A stretch of 64,000 nucleotides of DNA from Palsa-1150 sp964531095 (GTDB lineage Bacteria; Myxococcota_A; Polyangia; Polyangiales; Polyangiaceae), in NCBI GenBank assembly GCA_964531095.1, contig CAZHED010000003.1, forward strand, positions 62,001-126,000, read 5' to 3'. The translations under genes and the position numbers were made by a program. Positions 6,944-15,902 of this stretch are shown here, one piece after another. How positions within the stretch are numbered: the stretch's first letter is position 1; the number at the start of each line of letters is the position of its first letter. The notes beneath the pieces are model-generated. The model saw only the letters and a list, made by a program, of their open reading frames with translations, was not told the DNA's origin and made no database searches.

Positions 6944-8281
6944 ATGAGCGAATCGACCTCCGTGCTCGCCGAGGGAGACACCCTCGTACCGGTTCCTGGA
7001 GCCGGCGACGTGGTCGGCGGGCGGTACCGCCTGATCGGACGACTCGGCGAAGGCGGCATGGGGATCGTCTTCGAGGCCGTCCACCTGCGACTCGGGCAGA
7101 GTGTCGCGATCAAGTTTCTGCGGCCCGACGCGATGCACTTGCCCGGCGCGGTAGAGCGTTTCGAACGCGAGGCTCGGGCGAGCGGGCGCATGCGAGGACC
7201 GCACGTGGTTCACGTGATCGACGTCGACACGGACTCGTGCGGCAGACCCTACATGGTGATGGATCTCCTCCGCGGGCGCGACCTGGAGGCCGAGCTCCGC
7301 GCGCACGGCTCGCTCCCGATCGCGGAGGCTATCGACTGGGTGCTCCAGGCGTGCGCGGCGGTCTCGGAAGCGCACGCCGCGGGGATCGTTCACCGCGACC
7401 TCAAGCCATCCAACCTGTTTCTGTCCGAAGAGTCGGGTGCTCGCACCGTCAAAGTGCTGGACTTCGGCGTCTCGAAGAACCCACTCGAAGGAGAGCCGGC
7501 GGTGACGTCGGCCGCGGTCACCGTCGGCACGCCTCTCTACATGTCGCCCGAGCAGGTGCGATCTTCGAATGACGTCGACCAGCGCGCGGACGTCTGGTCG
7601 CTGGGGGTCATCCTCTACGAGCTCATCGCCGGCGCGCCTCCGTTCTCCGGAGCCACCACGGCCGCAGTCGCGGCGATCGTCGCCGACGCCACACCTAGCT
7701 TGCGCGCGGTCCGACAAGAAGTGCCCGAACCGCTCGATCGCGCCGTCATGACGGCCCTTGCCAAGGCGCCGGCAAACCGATTCCCGAGCGCCGAAGCGTT
7801 CGCGGCAGCGCTGGTTGCGTTCGCTTCCCCGCGCGGGGTCGCCGGTCCTCTTTCGCCTCGACCCTCGCAGAGAGCGTTCGAGATCGCGGCGGCGACGATG
7901 GCGCTTGCGCCGTCGAGTGCTCGCGCAAGCGATGCGTTGGACCTGCTCGACCTGCCCACGGCCCGCGAAACCGGCGCTCGGCCCCGCTGGCAGGCGCTTC
8001 GAACTCTCGCGGCGATCATAGGGATCAGTGTCGGTATGGCGGCGGCGGTGACCGTGGCGATCGTTTCCACACCGCGACGGGCCGCCGCCCGAGCTGCGCA
8101 CGCGCCCACGACGCCGCCAGGGGGGCGTGAGCGCGCAATGGGACCCCACGTGGCGGCGGCGCCTCACCTCCGCGCTGGTTGTCCCGCGAGCGCCGCTTCT
8201 TCGCCTCAGCCCAGCTGCCTGAACCCTTCAGGGTCGAGCGGCGGCGGGGGGAGGTCGATCCGACGTTCCTCGGAGCCGTAA
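6944..8281 (+). CDS. Hanks-type Ser/Thr protein kinase
   Basis: A 445-residue membrane-bound kinase; the ATG at 6944 is preferred, with a GTG at 6905 upstream in frame. Gly-loop GEGGMG 35-40, catalytic Lys in VAIKF near 57, HRDLKPSN, DFGVSK and the activation-segment GTPLYMSPEQ are all intact, so it should be active. A single transmembrane helix near residues 360-385 is followed by a Pro/Ser-rich tail of about 60 residues outside the membrane with no known sensor domain. The last 76 bases overlap, on the opposite strand, the end of the PFK-2 gene. Confidence 0.95.
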   Translation: MSESTSVLAEGDTLVPVPGAGDVVGGRYRLIGRLGEGGMGIVFEAVHLRLGQSVAIKFLRPDAMHLPGAVERFEREARASGRMRGPHVVHVIDVDTDSCGRPYMVMDLLRGRDLEAELRAHGSLPIAEAIDWVLQACAAVSEAHAAGIVHRDLKPSNLFLSEESGARTVKVLDFGVSKNPLEGEPAVTSAAVTVGTPLYMSPEQVRSSNDVDQRADVWSLGVILYELIAGAPPFSGATTAAVAAIVADATPSLRAVRQEVPEPLDRAVMTALAKAPANRFPSAEAFAAALVAFASPRGVAGPLSPRPSQRAFEIAAATMALAPSSARASDALDLLDLPTARETGARPRWQALRTLAAIIGISVGMAAAVTVAIVSTPRRAAARAAHAPTTPPGGRERAMGPHVAAAPHLRAGCPASAASSPQPSCLNPSGSSGGGGRSIRRSSEP

Positions 8282-9462
8282 GCAGTGGGTTCGAGCTCGA
8301 GGATGGTGTGCAGTGGAATGGACACGAACGGGCACTCGTTCGGCGGCCGGTCCATCATGTATGCGTAGAGGGCGCGCAGGACCGCCTGGTGACCGATGAC
8401 GAGCACCGGCGTGCGCTCCCGCTCGAGCTCGAAGATCACTGGCTCGAGCCGCTGGATCACCTCCTGGTACGATTCGCCACGCGGATAGCGGTAATGGAAT
8501 TTGTCCGCGAGCCGTGCCGCGTGCTCCTCGGGCATGGCCGCGGCTATTTCGGCGTACGTCATGCCATCGCACACGCCGGCGTCGATTTCATCGAGGGGAC
8601 GCCAGGCGCGGTACGGCAGTCCGACGATCTCGGCGGTCTCGGTCGTACGGCGCATCGTGCTCGTCCAAACGACGGCGTCGTTCCCGATCCGCTCGCGGAC
8701 GACCCGCGCCAGCGTACGTGCGTAGGCCCGGCCCGCTTCGCTGAGCGGTGAGTCGCCGCCGATGCGCCCGAGCACGTTGAAGTCGCTCTCTCCGTGCCGG
8801 GTGAGCCACACGCTTCGAGGCTGAACGTGCAGATTGAGCAGGAAATGCACGACGCGCGCGAGCAAGTAGCCCTCGATGCGGTGGAGAACCATCTTGCGGC
8901 CCACGTCGACGATCTTGATGAATCTTCCCTCGTCCTCGCCGACCTCTTCGTAGCCGCTCTCGTAGTGACGGATACGCATGCGAAAGTCGACCACCGCCTC
9001 CTCTTCGGGCACCCCGCGGTAGTCCGGCGATCGCGCTTTGGTCGCTCGTATGTTTGCCTCCACGAGGCCGGGATCGTTGCAGATGGATTCGATGAAGACC
9101 ACATCGAGCCCCTCGGCGGCGAAGCGAGCGCGAACCAAGTCTCGGCGCTCGCGGGTGTTGTTCGTGGCATCGTAGATGGCAATGTCACCGCCGCCGCGCA
9201 GAAAATCGAGCATGTCCTCGAGCGCGGCGAGCGCGACCTCGCGCCGCGCTGCGTTGGCCACTTCGTTGCGCGGATCGAAAAACGAGTGGTGCTGATGGCT
9301 GCCGAGGCGCGATCGCCGGTACGAGCCGACGTTGTAGACTCTCGTCTTGTGGCCCAGCCAGGAGAGGTAACGAGCGATTTTGCGCGCGATGAACGTCTTG
9401 CCCCGCGCGGGCAAGCCGACCATGGCGAAGGCGATCTTGGGCGACGCGGCGAGGCCGGACAT
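8206..9462 (-). CDS. 6-phosphofructo-2-kinase / fructose-2,6-bisphosphatase-like
   Basis: A 418-residue two-domain protein; the ATG at 9462 is chosen because the kinase strand starts at once. Kinase half: P-loop GLPARGKT 16-23, VYNVGSYRR about 42-50, IYDATNNTRERR about 96-107. Phosphatase half: LTRHGES with the phospho-accepting His223, and a second His in VIGHQAV. Eukaryotic PFKFB enzymes make and destroy fructose 2,6-bisphosphate, the allosteric regulator of glycolysis. Both active sites look complete. The motifs are strikingly close to animal enzymes, but bacterial members could have another substrate. Divergent from kynA. Confidence 0.9.
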   Translation of the reverse strand: MSGLAASPKIAFAMVGLPARGKTFIARKIARYLSWLGHKTRVYNVGSYRRSRLGSHQHHSFFDPRNEVANAARREVALAALEDMLDFLRGGGDIAIYDATNNTRERRDLVRARFAAEGLDVVFIESICNDPGLVEANIRATKARSPDYRGVPEEEAVVDFRMRIRHYESGYEEVGEDEGRFIKIVDVGRKMVLHRIEGYLLARVVHFLLNLHVQPRSVWLTRHGESDFNVLGRIGGDSPLSEAGRAYARTLARVVRERIGNDAVVWTSTMRRTTETAEIVGLPYRAWRPLDEIDAGVCDGMTYAEIAAAMPEEHAARLADKFHYRYPRGESYQEVIQRLEPVIFELERERTPVLVIGHQAVLRALYAYMMDRPPNECPFVSIPLHTILELEPTAYGSEERRIDLPPPPLDPEGFRQLG

Positions 9463-9550
9463 AACGCGGGAGCTCGACGCCCCATCGTCAACGATGCTAG
9501 CGCGACGTTGCGATGGCGCTAGGCCCGTGGCATGGGGCCCTTCCCCGCCA

Positions 9551-10666
9551 ATGAGCATCAAGCCCACGCCGTACTGGGACTACATCCGCGTCGATCGCCT
9601 CTTGTCTCTTCAATCGGGAACCGCCGCGAGCGAGTCCGATCTCTCGAACGACGAGGTTTTGTTCATCGTCGTGCACCAGATTGACGAGCTCTGGTTCAAG
9701 CTCGTCTTGCGCGAGATGGTCACCGTGCGAAACCTGTTTGCCCGCGAGCCCGTGCCGGAGCAGGCCCTGGCTGCGGCGGTGCGCGGCGTGAGGCGGATGG
9801 AAACGATCGTGCGCCAGCTGGCCGCCCACTTCGCGCTGATGGAGACGATGACCACTCGCGACTATCTGGGGTTCCGCGACAAGCTCTCCGCGGCGAGCGG
9901 CTTTCAGTCGGCGCAAATGCGCGAGATCGAGATCCTGATGGGGCTGGCGGAGAGCGAGCGAGTGCCCCTCGGTCACCAAGGGTCGTACCTCACGGCGCTG
10001 AAGGAGCCGGACGGTACGGAATCGGCTGCGCTGCGGAGCGTTCGCGCTCGCCTCGACGACACGCCATCGCTGAGGGAAGCCGTCCTCGAGTGGGTCTTCC
10101 GAACCCCGATCCAGGGTTCTACCCTCTCCCACCCGGACGACCCTGCGACGGTGAGGGCGTTCGTCGAGGCGTATCTGGCGAGGCACGCACGAGCGGTCGA
10201 GCGCGGCATTGCGCTCGCCCGGGCCCAATCCCTTCCAGAGTCCGACATGCGGCGCCTCGAGGAGCGGGCGCGCGGCGAAATCGCCTATGCGCGATCGTAC
10301 CTGCTCGCGGAAGACACAGCGGAAGAAGGACGCAGGCGCGCCTCGCGCATCCGCGCGGCGCTGGTGTTCATCGAGTCGTATCGTGAGCTTCCATTGCTGG
10401 CGTGGCCGCGCGAGGTGCTCGACGGGCTGACGTCGTTCGAGCAGGCGTTCGTGATTTTCCGGCAGCGACACGCGCGGATGGTCGAGCGGATGATCGGGCG
10501 CCGTACCGGGACCGGGGGGTCGACCGGGGTGGACTACCTCGACTCGACCGCGCTCAAGTACCGGGTGTTTCATGATCTCTGGGCCGTCCGCACGGTCCTC
10601 GTCGCCGGACAGGACCTGCCCCCGGTGGAGCAACCAGAGCTGTACGGGTTTGCCGGCGGAGCGTGA
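9551..10666 (+). CDS. kynA: Tryptophan 2,3-dioxygenase
   Basis: A 371-residue heme enzyme that opens the indole ring of L-tryptophan to give N-formylkynurenine, the first step of the kynurenine pathway. Recognised by YWDYIRVDRLLSLQ at the N-terminus, IVVHQIDELWFK (active-site His and substrate contacts) and the axial-heme region RQRHARMVERMIG. Typical length is 280-400 residues. The ATG at 9551 fits the family start. No other kynurenine gene is adjacent; it is divergent from the PFK-2-like gene with about 90 bp between. Confidence 0.95.
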   Translation: MSIKPTPYWDYIRVDRLLSLQSGTAASESDLSNDEVLFIVVHQIDELWFKLVLREMVTVRNLFAREPVPEQALAAAVRGVRRMETIVRQLAAHFALMETMTTRDYLGFRDKLSAASGFQSAQMREIEILMGLAESERVPLGHQGSYLTALKEPDGTESAALRSVRARLDDTPSLREAVLEWVFRTPIQGSTLSHPDDPATVRAFVEAYLARHARAVERGIALARAQSLPESDMRRLEERARGEIAYARSYLLAEDTAEEGRRRASRIRAALVFIESYRELPLLAWPREVLDGLTSFEQAFVIFRQRHARMVERMIGRRTGTGGSTGVDYLDSTALKYRVFHDLWAVRTVLVAGQDLPPVEQPELYGFAGGA

Positions 10667-10927
10667 CGGGGTACGGACGCCGCCGACGCGCCCGACGCGA
10701 CGCGCCCGACGCGGAGACGCTACACGCCCGACGCCGCCGGGAGGAAGGAAGGGAGAGGGGTGTGACTCTTCGCACCCGCTGCGACCGAAGTGGAGCTCTA
10801 CCAGGCGTTTGTACACGGCCGAGATCGCTCCGCACGCTAAGGTGAATCTACCGCTGAGAGCGGCGGGTTGTGGCGAGATGCCACGGCGCGCCCCTCCGTC
10901 ATATACTCTCGCGTCGGACGTCCCTGC
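10667..10927. other. Intergenic region with GC-rich repeats and a -10 element
   Basis: No gene is seen. Bases 10681-10740 contain several copies of CCCGACGC in tandem-like order. A TATACT hexamer at 10902-10907 lies 20 bases before the ATG at 10928 and could be the -10 element of the protease gene; no convincing -35 is present. Confidence 0.4.
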
Positions 10928-11782
10928 ATGAGCCGCCCCTGCCTTCGCATCGTTTTCGCGTCGCGCGTCTCGCGCTTTCTCGGGTGTGCGACCCTCGCCC
11001 TGATCGCCCTCATTGCCACTCCGTCTTCCGGTCGGCCTCCCCCCATCGCTCGGTTCGACGCTCTCCCGCGCGCGAGCGAGCGGCTGGCCCAGCCGATCTG
11101 GCTCCCCCACTGCGGGATGCGGATCGTCGAGTGGCGCTCGACGAGCGCTCTTGGCACGGAGACGAGACCGAGCGATCAGGCGCTGGCCGTCCTCGATGAC
11201 ACATGCCGCGAGGCGTTCGAGCGTTATGACGATTTCTTGCGTGCCAAGGGCCTTCCACGACTCCACGCAAAGCCCGACGTGCTTCCCGCGATATCGCTGT
11301 TGCCCGGAAACACACTGCTCGATGGGAAGTCACCTCGTGCGCTCAACGATCTCCCCACGCGCTTCGAAGCAGTCGCCCCCGGGTGCTGCTACTGGGGGCT
11401 GTACGTCGATTCGCTCAATCATCTCTTCTTGCGAAACGACCCGCTCATCGAGGAAGAGAGCGGGAAGCTCGTCGGCAATCCCCGCTTCATCCGCACGCTC
11501 ACGCACGAGATAGGGCACGTGCTCAGCGCTCGTCTAGGGGTCTGGGACGTCGTCGGCTATGACCGGCAGCGCGACGAGGATCTGGCCGAGGAGTTCGTCG
11601 CGTTCATGGGGATGCACTTTCCGGCGGAGAGCTCGGCCGAGGACCTCGCGTTTCATCGCGGCCGCACGGTGCGAGGGGCGACGGGGGCCCGCGAAGCGTC
11701 TACGCCGACGGTGAACGCCGGGCACGAAAAGCCGCAAGTGCCCCCACCGAGCGCGTCGGCGAACACGAGCCCGCAACGCTGA
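10928..11782 (+). CDS. Secreted or membrane-anchored zinc metalloprotease-like protein
   Basis: A 284-residue protein. The N-terminus is basic with a hydrophobic stretch (FLGCATLALIALIA) ending near TPSSG, read as a signal peptide or anchor. The zincin motif HEIGH occurs in LTHEIGHVLS about residues 197-201, and EDLAEEFVAFMG about 20 residues later could supply the third ligand Glu, as in gluzincins. Two adjacent Cys in APGCCYWG may form or share a disulfide. The last 40 residues are low-complexity. The exact peptidase family was not recognised. Confidence 0.7.
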   Translation: MSRPCLRIVFASRVSRFLGCATLALIALIATPSSGRPPPIARFDALPRASERLAQPIWLPHCGMRIVEWRSTSALGTETRPSDQALAVLDDTCREAFERYDDFLRAKGLPRLHAKPDVLPAISLLPGNTLLDGKSPRALNDLPTRFEAVAPGCCYWGLYVDSLNHLFLRNDPLIEEESGKLVGNPRFIRTLTHEIGHVLSARLGVWDVVGYDRQRDEDLAEEFVAFMGMHFPAESSAEDLAFHRGRTVRGATGAREASTPTVNAGHEKPQVPPPSASANTSPQR

Positions 11783-11838
11783 CCCGAGAAGCCGTCGAAA
11801 ACTTGGCCGACGTCGGGCGTTCGGGCGATGGGTGAGCG

Positions 11839-12117
11839 ATGACGCAAGGCCTGCGCTGCTGCGTGTGCGGAGCGAGCGACTCCCGAACGCTCGTCGATAT
11901 CCACTTGGTCGGAGGGGCGCCCGCGACGCTCTGCGGATCGCACGCGATCATGCATAGCCGCGAAGGCACCCGAGCGCGTTCGGAGTCCGAGCTACGCGAG
12001 CTCTTGCGCGACCGGCGCGGAAGGCGCGACCGGCGGGAGCTGGGCGACGAGCTCGGCATCGCGCTCACCCAGGCGTTCAACGACGAGCGGCGCGCACGTG
12101 ACCGGCGCCAAGCGTGA
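11839..12117 (+). CDS. Small Cys/His-rich protein of unknown function
   Basis: A 92-residue protein. The N-terminal 36 residues contain CCVCG, then CGSHAIMH, giving a CxxC...CxxH arrangement that could bind zinc. The rest is a very basic, Arg-rich helix (LLRDRRGRRDRREL). It may bind nucleic acid, but no family was recognised. It starts 56 bp after the protease gene on the same strand. Confidence 0.55.
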   Translation: MTQGLRCCVCGASDSRTLVDIHLVGGAPATLCGSHAIMHSREGTRARSESELRELLRDRRGRRDRRELGDELGIALTQAFNDERRARDRRQA

Positions 12118-12142
12118 GCGCAGGCGAGCGTTAGCCTTTGGA

Positions 12143-13675
12143 TCAAGGCGCCGCGCCGGGGCCCGAGTTGCGGTATTCGTACAGTCGATTGGCATTCGCG
12201 CCGGTCGAGCTGAATGCACGACCCGACGTCGCAGCCACGGCCCATGGATCCGCCATCCGAATGTCCACGGCCAGCGCAGACTCGGCGATGACCGCCTGCC
12301 CGTTGGGCGACGTGCCGGGGACGTAGCCTCCCGCCGCCACCCCGTTGTCCCACGCACGTCCCAGATAGACGCTGTTCGCGGTCGTGCCCGCATCTGAAGT
12401 GAGGTTGCTGGCGAAAACCAGAAAGCCGTAGCTATTGCGAGGGTCGGTGCTTGGCGCGAGGATCGTGCCGCTCTGCTTGCGGCTGCTCAGGTAGTTGATC
12501 GTGCAGCCGTCCATCACTGCGGTCGCCCGGCCGAAGACGAAGTCCGTGTCGCCCTCGATGAAGCTATTTTTGACGTATACGCGCGCGACGGTCGTCACCG
12601 CGGAGGTGTGCATGAAAAAGGTGTCCTGATAGCCGTGGAGACGGACGTTCTCGAGGACGATCTGGTCGGCTTGCGTCATGAGCGCGACCGCTTGGTACGT
12701 GCCGGTAGGGCTCGCGAAGTCGTTGGAGATCGTCAGATTTTTTGCCTGAAACCCATTGGCGAACGCCATGACCGTCGCAGTGGCAGAGGTGCCGCTGGTC
12801 GAGGTCGAGCACGGATTCGCCGTCGTAATTCCGCCGGAGCTCGCCTGGTTGTTGAACACGATCACGACCTTGGTGGCGTCGGTGCTCGTGCCGTAGAGCG
12901 TAATCGGCGGTGCGGTGGTCTTCACGCAAACGACTTCGCGATACGCTCCCGGCTCGACCAGGATGTACACTCGCGACGACCCCGTGGCCGCATCGATTGC
13001 GGCTTGAACGGTCGTGTGGGTGCCGCTTCCGTCGGCCGCGACGGTGAAGCTCGCGGTGAACTTCGATGCGTCACCCAGCCCGGTCGTCGGGTTCCAGTTG
13101 TCGGTGACGAGCGATCCGATCGTCCCGGCTTGGGCGAGGTAGGCGAGGACCGTGTTGCTGGCGGCCTGCGCGTCGGTGAGTTGCGGACGCGTCGCGGTGC
13201 TCGTGGCGTTGGGGCCCGCGTCCCTCCCGGAGCTCGCGCCGCTGCCGGAGCCGCTGCTGCTGCTTCCGCCGCTGGCGCCGTCGACGCCGCTGCCGCTGCT
13301 GCTCCCCGTGCCTCCGCTGCTGCCGTCGCTTCCGCTCGGCCCGCTGCCGCTGCTTGCGGTGCCGCTGTCCGCTCCGCTGCTTCCCGGGCTTGGTCCGGTC
13401 CCGCTCGAGCCGCTGGCAGAGCCGCCGATCGGGGTGGCCGCGCCACTTCCGCTGCCATCGCTGCCGACGCCGCCGCTGCCAGAGCCGCGGGAGCTGCTGC
13501 TGCCCGCCCCGGTGCTGCTCGCCCCGCTGCCGTTGGCACCGCCACCGTCGGACCCCGACGACGAGCCGTTGCCACTAGCTGCGCCGGCCTGTTCTCCACT
13601 GCCGCACGCTGCAGGCCCGGACAGACCCAGCAAGGGCAACACCGTCGTCGCCACGGACCAAGGCCGCCGTATCAT
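12143..13675 (-). CDS. Surface lipoprotein pectinesterase (CE8)
   Basis: A 510-residue protein; the ATG at 13675 follows GAAGGAG by eight bases. Signal peptide ends in LSGPAAC, a fair lipobox. Residues about 25-155 are an extreme Ser/Gly linker (GSGSG, SSGSD and similar). The C-terminal domain is a pectin methylesterase beta-helix: FTVAADGSGTHTTVQAAID, YQAVAL, GYQDTFF, DTDFVFG and YLGRAW carry the catalytic Gln, Asp and Arg/Trp residues. It should remove methyl esters from homogalacturonan at the cell surface. No pectate lyase accompanies it. Confidence 0.92.
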   Translation of the reverse strand: MIRRPWSVATTVLPLLGLSGPAACGSGEQAGAASGNGSSSGSDGGGANGSGASSTGAGSSSSRGSGSGGVGSDGSGSGAATPIGGSASGSSGTGPSPGSSGADSGTASSGSGPSGSDGSSGGTGSSSGSGVDGASGGSSSSGSGSGASSGRDAGPNATSTATRPQLTDAQAASNTVLAYLAQAGTIGSLVTDNWNPTTGLGDASKFTASFTVAADGSGTHTTVQAAIDAATGSSRVYILVEPGAYREVVCVKTTAPPITLYGTSTDATKVVIVFNNQASSGGITTANPCSTSTSGTSATATVMAFANGFQAKNLTISNDFASPTGTYQAVALMTQADQIVLENVRLHGYQDTFFMHTSAVTTVARVYVKNSFIEGDTDFVFGRATAVMDGCTINYLSSRKQSGTILAPSTDPRNSYGFLVFASNLTSDAGTTANSVYLGRAWDNGVAAGGYVPGTSPNGQAVIAESALAVDIRMADPWAVAATSGRAFSSTGANANRLYEYRNSGPGAAP

Positions 13676-14750
13676 TGCAGACGCTCCTTCGAGGTGATCC
13701 ACTCGGCAGTGGCCGCCTACGTTGGCGACGCGGTCCCGTGTGGGCACTCTAGGAATGTCGCAACGGGTCCCACTTGACCGCGATTCGGGGCCAAACATCG
13801 ACCCATTCGCGTGAGACCGCAATTTTTCAGTGGACGCGGGTGTGCCCGTTTCCGTCGACTGGCCTTGCGCCAACGTTCCCTCCACGGCGAGCCGGAATAC
13901 GGGTCGCTCCACCGGCGGGGGAGGAGCCGGGGTAGCGCTCGGCCTTTGTCGCGAACCGACCGGCGCCCGGACGTAACGCGCGCGAGGCCGCGAATGAAGC
14001 GTGCATGTGTCCAGCCCGCCCGCACGTGCGCTCCACGTGCCGGTGCACCCGCCCCACGTGCCGGTGCACGAGTCCCACGTGCCGGTGCACCTGTTCCACG
14101 TGTCGGTGCGCGAGTCGCACGTGCCGGTGCGCCCGTCCCAGGCGCCGGTGCGCGAATCGCACGTGCCGGTGCGCCCGTCCCACGTGTCGGTGCGCGAGTC
14201 GCACGTGCCGGTGCCCCCGTCCCAAGCGCCGGTGGACCGCTCCGACTGGTTCGTGCGCCCGCACACATGACCGGTGCGGGGGTCGGTGTGTTACAAGCCG
14301 CGGTCTCAATTGAGCGCAGACAGGTCTGCACGGTTCGACCAGTCGGGCGACCGTCCAGCGTGTAGCGATTGGAACGATTCTAGAGCGTGGCGGTGGAGTG
14401 CCCGACTCGAGAAGGAATGCCGGCGAGCAGTTGAACGGTCGCTTCACCATGGCGCTCACGTTCGGCGGTCCCCTCGGTTTTGCGAGGGTTGATGCGCATG
14501 TCGGCGGGCAGCTGAGTATGGATCTCTCTGTCGACGGGCACGAGCTGATTAGGGAAAAGCGCCGAAGGTCACGACGACGGGTAGCGCGGAGTGCGACTTT
14601 TGTACGAACGCATCGGCGACGCTGTCGATTGCTGGCGGTTGATCGCGAGTCACAGCTGTCCGTTTAGCCTCCCTCGTGGGATGCCAAACATGAACGGGAA
14701 CTTCACCTCGGACACTCCGTCACCGGACGGGAAGTGCCACCAACGGGCGC
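13676..14750. other. Gene-poor region of about 1.1 kb
   Basis: No convincing gene is seen on either strand. It holds the 21-bp repeat array at 14033-14242. Short open frames exist, for instance a GTG-started one at 14001-14270 that merely translates the array, and one at 14398-14667 without family features. The local sequence around 14280-14700 is less GC-rich at third positions than the genes on either side. It contains the upstream region of the pectinesterase gene. Confidence 0.5.
14033..14242. repeat. Tandem array of ten 21-bp units
   Basis: Ten imperfect units begin at 14033, 14054, 14075 and so on every 21 bases to 14222. The typical unit is CCACGTGCCGGTGCGCGAGTC. Eight of ten units contain the palindrome CACGTG; units six and ten have CAGGCG or CAAGCG. 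The last six bases alternate between GAGTC/GAATC and CCGTC types, so part of the array behaves as a 42-bp higher-order repeat. Read on + it would encode seven-residue repeats (HVPVRES); 21 bp is also two turns of DNA. Confidence 0.9.
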
Positions 14751-15902
14751 CTAGCTCGCGTACCCAACCCTCTCCGGGGGGGGTACCTCGTAGTCGAAGT
14801 ACGCGTCCGGAGATCCGCCCATGCCGTCCATCGCCGCCCGCGCCACGTTGTACATCTCCCGCGCCGTGACGTAGTGCACGCGCCAGATGCCTCGCGACGC
14901 GAGGTCTGCGAGGGCCCTGTGGAGCGCGGCCATGGGCTCGCCCAACATCACGCGCGCGTTCTTTTCCGGCGCGCCGTGCGCGTGAACTTTGACGAACGTC
15001 CACTCCGGGCGGCCCCTGACGTGGACCCGCTGATCGATCCAGGTCGCGAGCCGCGCGCCGCTAGGCGGATCACCGGATGAAAGCGCCGCCGCTTCGATGC
15101 GCAGGCCACACCCCGCCGCGCGCCTCGCGATCGCCAGGGGCCCTTGAACGAGGAGAACGCTCCGCCGCTTCGCCGACCCGACACGCACGGGCTCGGCGGA
15201 GTCGTAGGCGCGTCGACGCGACGCGTCCCGGGGGTAATAGATGGCGTTGACCACCGCAGGTTGACAGGGGTCGGGAGCGCTCGGAAAGGTGAAGTCGGCG
15301 TAGCAACCGAGCTCGTGGAGCAGACGGAGCTCGTCGTCGACGCCGCACCAGCGCCCGTCGCGCCGTCCGTTGGCGAGCGACCAGTTTCCATGGACGAAGC
15401 TCCACGCTGGACCGGTGTCGTCGCGAGGGATCAGACCGTGTGCGCCCAGGGCTCCGAGGGTGCCGAGGAGGCGTTCGCGAAGGCTCGCGCGGGTGTCGCC
15501 GTCGTGGTGCAAGTGCACTTCCACCTCGGCGAGACCTGCGCCGACGAGGCGCGCCACGGGATCGACGAGCGCGGGGTCGTACTCTTCGCCGGGATAGAAG
15601 AACGTGTGGCGAGGCGGGCGGCCGCTGGCGTCGCGGAAAGGACGGGCGAGCGCGGGCAGCCCCTGTTGCCAGGCTCGCACGCGAGCGAGCGCGACTTCGC
15701 GGGGCGCGCGACCATGGAGCGGCTCGAAATGGTCGCACACGCCAAACAGAAGATGCCGCGGCCCTTCGGCGTGGGGGAGCGCTGCCTTGAGAGCGCGGTC
15801 GCGAAGCCAACCGCCAATCCAGAGGTGGAGCTCCTTGGAGAGAGCTTGCCGAAAGGGGGCAGGAAGGCTCTGCGGATCGATTTTCCAGAGCTCGGGCCTC
15901 AT
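14751..15902 (-). CDS. Polysaccharide deacetylase-like protein of EPS cluster
   Basis: A 383-residue protein, probably cytoplasmic or periplasmic without a clear signal. FGVCDHFEPLHG, HTFFYPGEEYDP, EVEVHLHHDGDT, SFVHGNWSLANG and CGVDDELRLL with GCYADFTFPSAP give a His/Asp-rich pattern like the barrel of glycoside hydrolase/deacetylase enzymes. The reaction is not established. Its ATG overlaps the stop of the ATPase gene (ATGA), so the two are translationally coupled and belong to the same EPS operon as the Wzz-like gene. Confidence 0.6.
   Translation of the reverse strand: MRPELWKIDPQSLPAPFRQALSKELHLWIGGWLRDRALKAALPHAEGPRHLLFGVCDHFEPLHGRAPREVALARVRAWQQGLPALARPFRDASGRPPRHTFFYPGEEYDPALVDPVARLVGAGLAEVEVHLHHDGDTRASLRERLLGTLGALGAHGLIPRDDTGPAWSFVHGNWSLANGRRDGRWCGVDDELRLLHELGCYADFTFPSAPDPCQPAVVNAIYYPRDASRRRAYDSAEPVRVGSAKRRSVLLVQGPLAIARRAAGCGLRIEAAALSSGDPPSGARLATWIDQRVHVRGRPEWTFVKVHAHGAPEKNARVMLGEPMAALHRALADLASRGIWRVHYVTAREMYNVARAAMDGMGGSPDAYFDYEVPPPERVGYAS

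Noticed and set aside
12608..13777. Ala/Arg-rich long frame on + opposite the pectinesterase
   Set aside because: Arises from the Ser/Gly codons of the linker on the other strand.
14033..14242. CRISPR array
   Set aside because: Units are contiguous 21-bp tandem repeats without spacers and no cas gene is present.
14001..14270. 89-residue heptad-repeat protein
   Set aside because: GTG start without ribosome site and the frame is just the repeat array; kept as repeat only.
14398..14667. 89-residue ORF in the gene-poor region
   Set aside because: No family features, Arg-rich drift at the end and less biased third positions than genuine genes nearby.
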